From Qipengyuania citrea (GTDB lineage Bacteria; Pseudomonadota; Alphaproteobacteria; Sphingomonadales; Sphingomonadaceae): a DNA stretch of 64,000 nucleotides. Location: the NCBI RefSeq assembly GCF_024171405.1, contig NZ_JALJZT010000002.1, positions 992,001 to 1,056,000 of the forward strand. Direction: 5' to 3'. Each line of letters starts with the position of its first letter. Within the stretch, counting starts at the first letter, position 1. Of the stretch, positions 20,403 through 28,298 are shown in pieces. The position numbers and the translations under genes were made by a program. The notes under the pieces were generated by a model. The model was not told the origin of the DNA. It saw only the letters and a program-made list of their open reading frames with translations, and did no database searches.

Positions 20403-20905
20403 TGGCTCACCTCGGCGACCGCGGCCATGCCGACCGCGGGACTGGCCAGCCGTTCGGCAAGACCGCCGGCAGCAGCAAGCTCGCGGCGTTCGGGACGCGA
20501 GGCGCTGTCCGCGCCCTCGTCATCCATCCACTCGGCAAACAGGCTCTCGCTTTCGGGCGCGGGCCGGTTGAGCGCGACGCGGACCGGCGCGGGGGCATCG
20601 ATCCCGCGCGGCGTCCCGAGCACGGCAAGTTGGCGCTCGCTTTCGAGATATTGGTCGGCGCGCGGGGCGGCATAACCGAATTCGACCGCATTCCAGTCGG
20701 ACAGCTGCTGCTGGCTGGCGCGGGTCTCGAATTCGGTGTCGAGCATGAGCTTGGCCTGCTGCGCGGCAATGATCTGGCGCTCGGCGAGGCGCACGTCGCT
20801 TTTCACCGCATTGACCTTGAAGGTCAGCGCGAGCAGCAGCGCGAAGCAGATGCCCAGCACCAGTGCCCAGCCGATCTGACGGATGCGCGAGCCCCCGACC
20901 ATCAC
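20399..20905 (-). CDS. ftsL: Cell division protein FtsL-like
   Basis: Identified by position (between rsmH and ftsI) and topology rather than strong sequence identity: a short cytoplasmic tail, one transmembrane helix (about 10-30) and a heptad-like stretch with [20 protein letters not shown] at about 39-58. FtsL acts with FtsB and FtsQ to activate FtsWI. The junction reads GTGATGG, so either the GTG (at 20905) or the overlapping ATG (at 20902) could start it, both touching the rsmH stop. At 167-168 aa it is longer than typical FtsL because of a roughly 85-residue alanine/proline-rich C-terminal tail, probably periplasmic and disordered. Confidence 0.8.
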   Translation of the reverse strand: MMVGGSRIRQIGWALVLGICFALLLALTFKVNAVKSDVRLAERQIIAAQQAKLMLDTEFETRASQQQLSDWNAVEFGYAAPRADQYLESERQLAVLGTPRGIDAPAPVRVALNRPAPESESLFAEWMDDEGADSASRPERRELAAAGGLAERLASPAVGMAAVAEVSQ

Positions 20906-21840
20906 GCGGCTTCCCGCGCCGGTGTGGCGGTACGCGTGGCATGGCGCAGCACGGACGAGCGCGAGCGCGGATTGCGCGCGATTTCGGCTTCGCCCGGCTT
21001 GATTGCCTTGCTGACATTGGAAAAGACCGGATCATCCTGCGCCGCCAAGGGGACATGACGCGAGGCACTCGGGGTTGAGGACGCCTCGCGCAGGAAGCGC
21101 TTGACGATCCGGTCTTCGAGGCTGTGGAAGCTGACCACCGCGAGGCGGCCCCCTTCGCGCAGCAAATGCTCGGCCGCCGACAGGCCATGAGCCAGTTCGT
21201 CGAGTTCGCCGTTCACATGAATCCTGACCGCCTGGAAGGTCCGCGTGGCGGGGTCCTTCTTGTCATGCGGCTTGTAGCCGAGCGCCTTGCGCACGACCCG
21301 CGCCAGCGCGCCGGTCGTCTCCAGCGGACGCGCGGCAACGATGGCGCGCGCGACGCGGCGCGACTGGCGCTCCTCGCCATAGAGATAGAGCACGTCGGCA
21401 ATCGCTTTTTCGTCCGCCGAATTGAGGAAATCAGCCGCGCTTTCGCCGTCCTGGCTCATGCGCATGTCGAGCGGTCCATCGGCCGAAAAGGCAAAGCCGC
21501 GCTCCGCCTGGTCGAGCTGCATCGAGGAGACGCCGATATCCATCACCACCCCATCGACCCGCGCGACGCCTGCCGACGTCATGACGTCAAGCATTTCGGA
21601 GAAGCGATGCGGGTGGAGAACGAGGCGCGGCGGGCTCTCGCCCGTTTCGTCCCAGTTGCGACCCGAAGCGATGGCATCGGGATCGCGGTCGAAGGCATGC
21701 ACGATGGCGCCGCGCTCGAGCAGCGCGCGCGTATAGCCGCCCGCCCCGAAGGTCGCGTCGACGATCACGTCGCCCGGCTGCGGATCGAGCGCGTCGATCA
21801 CCTCGTCGAGGAGCACGGGAATATGCGGCGCGGCGCTCAT
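20902..21840 (-). CDS. rsmH: 16S rRNA (cytosine-1402-N4) methyltransferase RsmH
   Basis: A SAM-dependent methyltransferase modifying C1402 in the ribosomal P site. The 312-aa product starts at [18 protein letters not shown], the ATG overlapping the mraZ stop (ATGA). Motifs are [47 protein letters not shown] and [15 protein letters not shown]. It is the usual second gene of dcw clusters and is also a target of MraZ regulation in other bacteria. Confidence 0.97.
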   Translation of the reverse strand: MSAAPHIPVLLDEVIDALDPQPGDVIVDATFGAGGYTRALLERGAIVHAFDRDPDAIASGRNWDETGESPPRLVLHPHRFSEMLDVMTSAGVARVDGVVMDIGVSSMQLDQAERGFAFSADGPLDMRMSQDGESAADFLNSADEKAIADVLYLYGEERQSRRVARAIVAARPLETTGALARVVRKALGYKPHDKKDPATRTFQAVRIHVNGELDELAHGLSAAEHLLREGGRLAVVSFHSLEDRIVKRFLREASSTPSASRHVPLAAQDDPVFSNVSKAIKPGEAEIARNPRSRSSVLRHATRTATPAREAA

Positions 21841-22331
21841 TTGCCCTTCGCCTTCGCATCGGCGAGGAAGCTTTCGCAGGCCGCCTTCGCGCCCGCCCAA
21901 TCGTCGCCCATCTGAGCGAGTTCACCCGGGTTCCACAGCGTGAAGAACCGGCCACCGCCCTGGAAGTAGAGCCCGTCCTCGATCTTGCCGAGCATCCGCA
22001 GATGGTCGGGCATGACAAAGCGGCCGCTGTCGTCGAACGGCATTTCCTGGAAGCCGAAAAGCTGGCTGGAGCGCGTATCGCGGTCGAATTCCTTGCCCAG
22101 GCGGACGGCGAGTTCCTCCTCGCGGTCGAGCTGGGCTTCGAGTTCGGGTTTGCGCGAGAGGCCGAAGCCGACGAGGCAGTTCCAGCCGGGGTGCTTCATC
22201 AGGCACAGCACGCGGCCATCGCTGCTGTCCTTCACCGCCTTGCGAAACAGGGGCGGAAGCACAAAGCGGCCCTTATCGCCTGCTGGCGAATAGGCCTGAC
22301 CGCTGTACCCTCCGAACGACACTGTCTCCAA
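21837..22331 (-). CDS. mraZ: Transcriptional regulator MraZ
   Basis: An AbrB-fold DNA-binding protein, usually a ring-shaped oligomer, that represses its own dcw operon. The product is about 164 aa with both DxxGR-type repeats, [10 protein letters not shown] near residue 19 and [10 protein letters not shown] near 100. No ATG is suitably placed: a TTG at 22331 or a GTG at 22322 is the likely start. GGAG overlaps the TTG and sits three bases before the GTG, so the choice is open. Two arrays of GGG triplets upstream are its likely operators. Confidence 0.93.
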   Translation of the reverse strand: METVSFGGYSGQAYSPAGDKGRFVLPPLFRKAVKDSSDGRVLCLMKHPGWNCLVGFGLSRKPELEAQLDREEELAVRLGKEFDRDTRSSQLFGFQEMPFDDSGRFVMPDHLRMLGKIEDGLYFQGGGRFFTLWNPGELAQMGDDWAGAKAACESFLADAKAKGK

Positions 22332-22466
22332 ACCCCAATACCGGTTTAATTTGCCTCCTCACCGGGCAAAACCTTCCTCCCTCGCCCAAGCATGGGGGCG
22401 AGCCGCTTGGCCCACGGGCCGAGCGCGCAGAGACAGTCCTTGTCCGATGTGATTGCGGTTTATCGC

Positions 22467-22510
22467 GGGTCAGCCGGGGATGGAAGGGAAAATTGCGGGA
22501 TTTCACGGGA
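22467..22510 (+). promoter_or_regulatory. Candidate MraZ operator array, distal orientation
   Basis: On the plus strand GGG triplets begin at 22467, 22477, 22486, 22497 and 22507, a spacing of 9-11 bp, most followed by A. The words GGGAAAATTGCGGGATT and GGGATTTCACGGG occur here. MraZ of other bacteria binds TGGG-type direct repeats at 10-bp spacing upstream of mraZ. This array is antisense to mraZ and about 140 bp from its start. Confidence 0.6.
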
Positions 22511-22571
22511 TAAGCCCGTAGGATATTGTTTTACCGTCATATTTTTCCCGCGTCCGGCCTCGAATTCGTTA

Positions 22572-22595
22572 CCAGTTCCTTAACGAAGGGACTGG
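22572..22595. other. Inverted repeat between the two GGG arrays
   Basis: CCAGTTCCTT and AAGGGACTGG form a 10-bp stem (one G-T pair) around the loop AACG. No T tract follows on either strand, so it is not a standard terminator. It sits midway between the two candidate MraZ arrays and could be a binding site for another regulator. Confidence 0.4.
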
Positions 22596-22627
22596 AAACG
22601 CGTGGCTTTGTGCGGAGTCGAGCGAAG

Positions 22628-22667
22628 AATCCCGCAATTTCCCCGGGCCTCACCCGTGAAATCCCCG
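22628..22667 (-). promoter_or_regulatory. Candidate MraZ operator array, mraZ-sense orientation
   Basis: On the minus strand, four GGG triplets occur at about 10, 11-12 and 10 bp spacing. They repeat the words GGGATTTCACGGG and GGGGAAATTGCGGGATT seen in the opposite-strand array 120-160 bp away. It starts just past the stop of the upstream lipoprotein gene. Confidence 0.6.
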
Positions 22668-22668
22668 G

Positions 22669-23427
22669 TCAGTCGGTATCGGCTGGTTGGTCGAGGCTCA
22701 CTGGCCCGAGCACGGCCCACAAGGCGTCCTTGCGCTCCTGCGGAACGGGGCTGCTGCCGTCCCAGTCGAGCACCGCCGCATCGGCGAACAGGACCGCCAC
22801 CCCGCTGCCGCGCGCGCAGCGGGCGAGCAGTCCGTCGGCAAGAACCGCGCAGGAACTGCTTTCCTGGCGCACAAAACGGCCGCGCAGCGCCACCGGGACG
22901 GCTTGCCCCTGCACTTCGGCCATCCGCTCCCCGCCGGGCTGGCTGTCGTCGAACAGCAGTTCGACCCCCCAATGCGAGAAGATCGGCGACAAGAGCACGA
23001 CATCCTGTGGCCGGCGCCGGTCGCCGATCGGGTAGCGCGAGTGGCGCGTCAGCATCGGATCGGCGAGGATCACCGCCTGTCCGCCCTGCGTCACCCATTG
23101 ATCGAAAGAGACATTCTCCGATGGTGACAGCGCGCGTGGCTGCGCCAGGATCACGCGGTCGAGCCCGGCCAGCGCCTCGGGTTCAAGCGTATCGAGCGGG
23201 ACCAGTTCGAAGCGCGTCTCGAGTTCCTCGCGCACCCAGTCCTTCTGGTCCCCGCCTTCCAGCATCGCGCCGAACTCGCCCTCGCCCCAATAGAGCGGCA
23301 GGCTTGAGAACAGCCCCACGCGCGGCTTGGAAACCGCATCATGTCGCGCCTCCCCCGAAGAGCAGGCCGCGGCGAGCAGCGCCATGAGCAGGGAAAGCGT
23401 GCTAGTTAGCAGCGGGAGGCGGCGCAT
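22669..23427 (-). CDS. GldG-like lipoprotein
   Basis: A 252-aa protein with a lipoprotein signal (MRRLPLLTS..., lipobox LAAAC with cysteine at about 22). The mature part contains VGLFSSLPLYWGEGEF, LDTLEPEALAGLDRVILAQPR and WVTQGGQAVILADPM, resembling the periplasmic glutamine-amidotransferase-like fold of GldG and DUF4350 proteins that accompany ABC exporters. No transporter genes lie beside it. The start ATG at 23427 lies inside the end of the upstream one-TM gene (26-bp overlap). An ABC role is inference; the true function is unknown. Confidence 0.7.
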   Translation of the reverse strand: MRRLPLLTSTLSLLMALLAAACSSGEARHDAVSKPRVGLFSSLPLYWGEGEFGAMLEGGDQKDWVREELETRFELVPLDTLEPEALAGLDRVILAQPRALSPSENVSFDQWVTQGGQAVILADPMLTRHSRYPIGDRRRPQDVVLLSPIFSHWGVELLFDDSQPGGERMAEVQGQAVPVALRGRFVRQESSSCAVLADGLLARCARGSGVAVLFADAAVLDWDGSSPVPQERKDALWAVLGPVSLDQPADTD

Positions 23428-23773
23428 CGGTCGTGGTCTGCGGCCCGGAGGTCGGCGCGGCATTGGGCGTCGCGCTGGGTTCGGCCGGGAGATCGGGAAC
23501 CACGCCCGCCTCGACCAGCGGGTCGTTCTGCGGCGCGGCCTGCGTCGGTTCGGTGGTCGGCGCGGCAGCGGGCACGGTCGTCGCATCGGTTTCCGCGGCG
23601 CGGTTCTGGATGATGCTCGCCAGCCCGACGAGCAGGATCATCATGACGATGCCGGTGATCCCGATCTGCAGGCGCTGCACGGTGCGCTCGCGCCGGGCAT
23701 CGCTACCCGGCACTTCGGGCAGCTCGCCCACCGGCGGCTTGCGGCTCATGTCGAAAAATTGGTGCACGCGCAT
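23402..23773 (-). CDS. Single-pass membrane protein of unknown function
   Basis: About 123 aa from MRVHQFFDMSRKPP; a second ATG eight codons in (23749) is equally plausible, as neither has a strong ribosome site. A basic cytoplasmic segment precedes one transmembrane helix (IGITGIVMMILLVGLASII, about residues 38-56). The rest is a low-complexity tail rich in proline, alanine and threonine (PAAAPTTEPTQAAPQ). I do not recognise the family. The overlap with the GldG-like lipoprotein gene suggests the two are made together, perhaps as an envelope pair. Confidence 0.7.
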   Translation of the reverse strand: MRVHQFFDMSRKPPVGELPEVPGSDARRERTVQRLQIGITGIVMMILLVGLASIIQNRAAETDATTVPAAAPTTEPTQAAPQNDPLVEAGVVPDLPAEPSATPNAAPTSGPQTTTDAPPPAAN

Positions 23774-23798
23774 AAGCGTAGGGACCCGTGGCGGGCAG

Positions 23799-24815
23799 TC
23801 AATCGCCGCTTTGCAACCAATCGAACACCGGCAGGCCCTTCGCGGCCAGCCATTCGGCGCTGTAGAGCGTCGAGAGATAGCGGAAGCCGGTGTCGCACAG
23901 GATGGTGGCGACACGCGGGTTCTCGCGCCCTTCGGCCACCAATTGCTTGCCCAGCGCAATCGCGCCGGCCACGTTGATGCCCGAGGACAGGCCGAGGCAC
24001 AGACCTTCTTCGCGAAGCAGGCGGGCGACCCAGGTCAGGCCTTCCTCGTCCGAAATGCGGAACTGCGTATCGATCGGCGCACCTTCGAGATTGCCGGTGA
24101 TACGCCCCTGCCCGATGCCTTCGGCAACCGAAGACCCTTCGGCCTTCAGCTCGCCATTGGCGAAGTAGTTATACAGCGCCGCGCCATGCGGGTCGGTCAG
24201 CGCGATGGTGACGGTTTCGTCCAGTTCCTTCAGCCCCATGCCGACGCCGGCGATAGTGCCGCCCGTGCCCGCCGCGCAGGTAAAGCCGTCGATCCGGCCC
24301 TCGAGCTGGTCCCACAGTTCCTTCGCCGTGGTTTCGATATGTGCCTTGCGGTTGGCGGTATTGTCGAACTGGCCCGCCCAGACCGCGCCGTCGAGCTCTT
24401 CCGCCATGCGGCGCGAGACGTGCTGGAAATGGTTGCAATCGGCATATTTGGTCGGCGGAACCGTGACCAGTTCCGCACCCAGGGCGCGGAGCGTGTCCAT
24501 CTTTTCCTTCGACTGGTTGTCGGGCATCACGATAATCGTGCGATAGCCCAGCGCATTGGCCACCAGCGCGATGCCGATCCCGGTATTGCCGGCGGTCCCT
24601 TCGACCACCGTGCCACCGGGTTTCAGTTCGCCGCGTTCTTCCGCATCACGGATGATGTAGAGCGCCGCGCGATCCTTCACGCTGGCGCCGGGATTGGCGA
24701 ATTCGCATTTACCAAAGATGTCGCAGCCGGCTTCCTCGCTCGGTCCTTGGAGGCGGACCAGCGGAGTGTTGCCGATGAGGTCGAGCGTATGCTCGCGTAC
24801 GGGAATTGCAGTCAT
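23799..24815 (-). CDS. cysK: Cysteine synthase (O-acetylserine sulfhydrylase)
   Basis: A PLP enzyme that makes cysteine from O-acetylserine and sulfide. The 338-aa product starts MTAIPVREHTLDLIGNTPLVRL. The PLP lysine is K47 in NPGASVKDRAA, and the phosphate loop includes EGTAGNTGIGIAL (usually TSGNTGIALA). The central CAAGTGGTIAGVGMGLKE is the glycine-rich cofactor loop. The inserted TVPPTKYADCNHF stretch resembles the longer bacterial and eukaryotic-type branch. Close relatives include cystathionine beta-synthase-like enzymes, so the substrate is probable rather than proven. Confidence 0.9.
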   Translation of the reverse strand: MTAIPVREHTLDLIGNTPLVRLQGPSEEAGCDIFGKCEFANPGASVKDRAALYIIRDAEERGELKPGGTVVEGTAGNTGIGIALVANALGYRTIIVMPDNQSKEKMDTLRALGAELVTVPPTKYADCNHFQHVSRRMAEELDGAVWAGQFDNTANRKAHIETTAKELWDQLEGRIDGFTCAAGTGGTIAGVGMGLKELDETVTIALTDPHGAALYNYFANGELKAEGSSVAEGIGQGRITGNLEGAPIDTQFRISDEEGLTWVARLLREEGLCLGLSSGINVAGAIALGKQLVAEGRENPRVATILCDTGFRYLSTLYSAEWLAAKGLPVFDWLQSGD

Positions 24816-24857
24816 GGGTCGGGAATTAGGCGCGCCGGCCCGAACCTGCAAACAACA

Positions 24858-25175
24858 TCAGTCTTCAGGCGCGATAGTAACCTTCAACCCGTCGAGTTCC
24901 GCAGTGAAGGGGATCTGGCACGACAGGCGCGAAGTCGGCTGGCGGTGATCGGTGGATTCGAGCAGGTCGTCCTCGTCCTCGCTCAGTTCGGGCAGCTTGT
25001 CGGCAAACGCCGGATCGACATGCACATGACAGGTCGCGCAGGAACAGCAGCCGCCGCACAGCGCCAGCAGCTCGTCGAAGCCATTGTCGCGGATCGCTTC
25101 CATCACGGTCAGGCCGTCGGCGACGTCGATCTCGCTGGTTTCGCCTTCGCGGGTGGTCACGGTCAGTTTCGGCAT
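24858..25175 (-). CDS. [2Fe-2S] ferredoxin, adrenodoxin type
   Basis: A 105-aa soluble electron carrier starting [12 protein letters not shown]. Cluster ligands are C40, C46, C49 and C86 in the pattern C-x5-C-x2-C then C, within [17 protein letters not shown]43 and C44 are extra cysteines. The length and the [13 protein letters not shown] tail match ferredoxins that serve P450s and other monooxygenases in sphingomonads. No P450 is nearby. It lies 42 bp upstream of cysK on the same strand. Confidence 0.9.
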   Translation of the reverse strand: MPKLTVTTREGETSEIDVADGLTVMEAIRDNGFDELLALCGGCCSCATCHVHVDPAFADKLPELSEDEDDLLESTDHRQPTSRLSCQIPFTAELDGLKVTIAPED

Positions 25176-25265
25176 TGCGTGTTTCCTCGGTTGCAAAGGG
25201 CTACTGGTCGACCCTATGCGTCGCGCTGCTATTCAATCGCGACGGGGAAGGCAAGCGCACTCGCC

Positions 25266-25883
25266 ATGGGGCTGACCAACGCACAATTGCGCACGCACCT
25301 CGATACGGTCGCTGCATCCGACCCCGTTGTGGCCGGGGCGCTGGAGCGCTGCGGCTATCCCGAAGAACGCATTCGCCCCACCGGCTACCGCACGCTGCTG
25401 CGGACGATCGTCGGCCAGCAGGTCAGCGTCGCATCCGCGAATGCAGTGTGGACCAAGCTCGAAGCCGAACTGGGCGAAGCCATGCCCGCGCACGAAGTGC
25501 TGGCGCGCGATTTCGACACGCTGCGCGCCTGCGGCCTGTCGCGCCAGAAACAGGGCTATGCCCGCAGCCTGTGCGAACTGGTGGCCAGCGGCGAACTCGA
25601 CCTCGCGAGCCTTCCCCAAGACGATGAGGAAGCGATTGCCGAGCTGACCCGGATCAAGGGGATCGGGCGCTGGTCGGCGGAAATCTATCTGCTGTTTGCC
25701 GAAGGGCGGCCCGATATCTGGCCCGCGGGCGATCTGGCGGTCCAGGAAGCGGTTGGCCGTATGCTCGAACTGGCGGCGCGGCCGAGCGAGAAGGAAACCC
25801 GTACCATCGGCGAAGACTGGCGGCCCCATCGCGGCGCAATGGCCATCTTCACCTGGCACGCATACACCAATGCCGCGCTGTAG
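25266..25883 (+). CDS. DNA-3-methyladenine glycosylase II family (HhH-GPD)
   Basis: A base excision repair glycosylase of the AlkA superfamily, 205 aa, starting MGLTNAQLRTHLD. The helix-hairpin-helix LTRIKGIGRWSAEIYLLF (about 130-147) is followed by the GPD-type loop WPAGDLAVQEAV carrying the catalytic aspartate near 158. TIVGQQVSVASANAVW is the family's N-terminal signature. It lacks the N-terminal AlkA_N domain, as in short alphaproteobacterial members. Confidence 0.88.
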   Translation: MGLTNAQLRTHLDTVAASDPVVAGALERCGYPEERIRPTGYRTLLRTIVGQQVSVASANAVWTKLEAELGEAMPAHEVLARDFDTLRACGLSRQKQGYARSLCELVASGELDLASLPQDDEEAIAELTRIKGIGRWSAEIYLLFAEGRPDIWPAGDLAVQEAVGRMLELAARPSEKETRTIGEDWRPHRGAMAIFTWHAYTNAAL

Positions 25884-25906
25884 CGCGCACGAGGGAGAGA
25901 GAGACA

Positions 25907-26713
25907 GTGAGCGAGCGCAAGGCGATTTTCATCACCGGCGGCGGGTCGGGTATCGGGCGTGCGGTCGCGCTGTATTTCGGTCAGCGCGGCTGGTTCGTCG
26001 GCCTGGGCGATATCGACAAGGCGGGCATGCGCGAAACCGAGGACATGATCGGCAACGGCTTCGTCTATGGCCACGTCCTCGACGTGCGCGAGCGCGCGGC
26101 ATGGGACGAAGCGCTCGAGGCGTTCTCGGTGGCGGCGGGCGGCCGGATCGACGTGGTCTTCAACAATGCGGGCATCCCGCTTGGCGGCTCGCTGCTCGAA
26201 AATAGCGCCGAGGAAATCGAGCGCTGCCTCGATATCAATCTCAAGGGCGTGCTGTTCGGCGCGCAGGCGGCGCATCCGCATCTGGCGAAGACTGCGCCAG
26301 GATCGTGCCTGCTCAACACCGCCAGCGCGGCGGGCATCTATGGCACACCGGGCGCGAGCGTCTATTCGGCGACCAAGTTCGGGGTGCGCGCGGTGACCGA
26401 GAGCCTCGATGGCGAATGGGCCGAAGACGGCATCAATGTCCGCTCGCTGATGCCCAGCTTCATCGACACGCCGCTGCTCGATCACAATCCCAACGCCCGG
26501 TCCAATGAAGGCATCCGCCAGCGCGTGACCGATTCCGGCCTCGAGATCACGCCGGTAGACGACGTGGCGGCGGCGGCTTGGGCCGCGGTGCATGGCGAAA
26601 GGCTGCACACCACCGTCGGCAAGACCGCCAAACGCATGGCCTTTGCCGCGCGTTGGTTGCCGGGTCGGGTGCGCAAGGGAACCCGCGCTGGCGGGCGCCC
26701 GATGGGCCGGTAA
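25907..26713 (+). CDS. SDR family oxidoreductase
   Basis: A short-chain dehydrogenase/reductase, 268 aa, from a GTG start (SERKAIFITGGG) with GAGGGAGAGA upstream. The cofactor motif TGGGSGIG lies at 10-17 and NNAG at 86-89. The catalytic residues are S140, Y153 and K157 (YSATK). An aspartate after the second strand (LGDIDKAG) suggests NAD preference, which is inference. The substrate cannot be told. The gene runs convergently into phhB with 3 bp between. Confidence 0.9.
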   Translation: MSERKAIFITGGGSGIGRAVALYFGQRGWFVGLGDIDKAGMRETEDMIGNGFVYGHVLDVRERAAWDEALEAFSVAAGGRIDVVFNNAGIPLGGSLLENSAEEIERCLDINLKGVLFGAQAAHPHLAKTAPGSCLLNTASAAGIYGTPGASVYSATKFGVRAVTESLDGEWAEDGINVRSLMPSFIDTPLLDHNPNARSNEGIRQRVTDSGLEITPVDDVAAAAWAAVHGERLHTTVGKTAKRMAFAARWLPGRVRKGTRAGGRPMGR

Positions 26714-26716
26714 GTC

Positions 26717-27010
26717 CTAGCCGAGCAGCGCGTCGATCTTGCGCGCCATTTTGACGTCGCGCAGCGACAGCCCGCTGGCGTCATGCGTGGTCAGGGTGAT
26801 CTCCACGCGGTTGTAGACATTCGACCATTCGGGATGGTGGTCGCGCGTCTCGGCGATCATCGCGACGCGGGTCATAAAGGCGAAGGCTTCGGAAAAGTCG
26901 GCAAATTCGAAGTTCCGCACGATTGCCTTGCCATCACGGGCGAGGCTCCAGCCGGTCAGCCCGCGCAGCCAGCTGCCACGCTCTTCCTCGGTCAGCTGTT
27001 CAACGGTCAT
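26717..27010 (-). CDS. phhB: Pterin-4a-carbinolamine dehydratase
   Basis: A small enzyme, 97 aa, that dehydrates 4a-hydroxytetrahydropterin to regenerate the cofactor of aromatic amino acid hydroxylases. The active-site signature [11 protein letters not shown] is at 57-67 with H58 and H59, and the third histidine is H76 in TTHD. No hydroxylase gene is in the window, so moonlighting or a distant partner is possible. Confidence 0.93.
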   Translation of the reverse strand: MTVEQLTEEERGSWLRGLTGWSLARDGKAIVRNFEFADFSEAFAFMTRVAMIAETRDHHPEWSNVYNRVEITLTTHDASGLSLRDVKMARKIDALLG

Positions 27011-27066
27011 GGCTGCGATTCTCCTCTACTTGTCGGTGGCGCGCCTTTTGCCTATCGCCACCGCCC

Positions 27067-27648
27067 ATGCAACCTCGCCTCGTCGCAAAGGATATTGCCT
27101 GCCGCCGCGGCGAAAGGCTGCTGTTTCGCGGGTTTTCGCTGACCTGCGATGAAGGCGCTGCCGTGCATGTGACGGGCGCGAACGGGATCGGCAAATCGAG
27201 CCTGATCCGCATTCTCGCCGGATTGCTGCATCCGTTGACCGGCTCGGTGGACCACGCCGGGGCGATGGGACTGGTCGACGAACGGCTCGCGCTCGATGCC
27301 AATTTGCCGCTGGGCAAGGCGCTGGCATTCTGGGAAGCGCTCGACGGATGCACCCAGCCGGGCCGCGCGCTCGAACTCCTCCAGCTCGACCCGCTGATGG
27401 AGGTACCGGTGCGCTACCTCTCGACCGGGCAGAAGAAGCGCGGCGCGCTCGCGCGATTGCTCAACCGCAACTGCCCGATCTGGCTGCTCGACGAACCGCT
27501 CAACGGTCTCGACAGCCAGGCACAGGCGGCTTTCGAGGCACTGATCGCGCAGCATTGCGCGGGCGGCGGGATCGCCGTGGTCGCCTCGCACCAGCCGATC
27601 GCCCTGCCCGCGCCGCAAGTCATCCAGCTTGCCGGGTATGCCGCATGA
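27067..27648 (+). CDS. ccmA: Heme exporter ATP-binding protein CcmA
   Basis: The ATPase of the CcmAB(CD) complex used in cytochrome c maturation (System I). The 193-aa product starts MQPRLVAKDIACRRG. Walker A is TGANGIGKSS, the ABC signature is YLSTGQKKRGALA, and Walker B is IWLLDEPLNGLD. CcmA is small among ABC ATPases, and the length is normal. It is coupled to ccmB by ATGA. Confidence 0.93.
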   Translation: MQPRLVAKDIACRRGERLLFRGFSLTCDEGAAVHVTGANGIGKSSLIRILAGLLHPLTGSVDHAGAMGLVDERLALDANLPLGKALAFWEALDGCTQPGRALELLQLDPLMEVPVRYLSTGQKKRGALARLLNRNCPIWLLDEPLNGLDSQAQAAFEALIAQHCAGGGIAVVASHQPIALPAPQVIQLAGYAA

Positions 27649-28298
27649 TCGGCACGCTGCTCAGGCGCGATCTCGGGCTGCTGCTACCCGGCGGGCGCGG
27701 CGGCGGCGGGGTGCTGCCGCTGCTGTTCTTCCTCGCAGTGGCGATGCTCTATCCGTTCGCGGTCGGGCCCGACGCGCAATTGCTCGCGCACACCGGCGGC
27801 GGCGTGATTTGGGTGGCGGCGCTGCTTGCCGCGATCCTGCCGCTGGACAAGCTGGTTTCTGCCGATCTCGACGCGGGCATGTTCGACCAGCTGCACTTGC
27901 GCGGGGTGAGCGAAGAAGCGGCGATGGCGGTGCGGCTGCTCGCGCACTGGCTGGCCTTTGCGCCGCTGCTGCTGCTCGCCACGCTTCCTGCGGCGGCTTT
28001 GCTGGGCCTGTCTGGAGAGACGGTGCGCACCGTCCTGCTGGGCCTGCTGGCGGGCACCCCCGGCCTCGCCGCGGTCGGCCTTGCGGTGGCCGCGCTCACC
28101 GCGAGCCTGCGTGGCGGTGCGGCGCTCGCGGGCCTGATGGTCATTCCGCTGGCAGTGCCGATCCTGATCTTCGGTGCAGGCGCACTGTCACGCCCCGATC
28201 CGGGCGCGTTGCTGCTTACCGGCGCAATCAGCCTGGGGCTGTGCGCGGTGACACCCTTTGCCGCCGGGGCGGCGATACGCGCCGCGCGCGAAGGCTAG
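27645..28298 (+). CDS. ccmB: Heme exporter membrane protein CcmB
   Basis: A 217-aa membrane protein with six hydrophobic segments, starting MIGTLLRRDLGLLLPGG, the normal CcmB opening. LPLDKLVSADLDAGMFDQL corresponds to the conserved family region. It works with CcmA to release heme-CcmE. CcmC and CcmD do not follow: the next gene is map on the opposite strand, so the rest of the ccm set must lie elsewhere. Its stop codon TAG shares CTAG with the stop of map. Confidence 0.92.
   Translation: MIGTLLRRDLGLLLPGGRGGGGVLPLLFFLAVAMLYPFAVGPDAQLLAHTGGGVIWVAALLAAILPLDKLVSADLDAGMFDQLHLRGVSEEAAMAVRLLAHWLAFAPLLLLATLPAAALLGLSGETVRTVLLGLLAGTPGLAAVGLAVAALTASLRGGAALAGLMVIPLAVPILIFGAGALSRPDPGALLLTGAISLGLCAVTPFAAGAAIRAAREG

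Noticed and set aside
22486-22667. The GGG arrays as a long terminator stem or pseudoknot
   Set aside because: The complementary words occur in the order A-B...A'-B', so both cannot pair as one stem, and no T tract follows. Operator arrays fit better.
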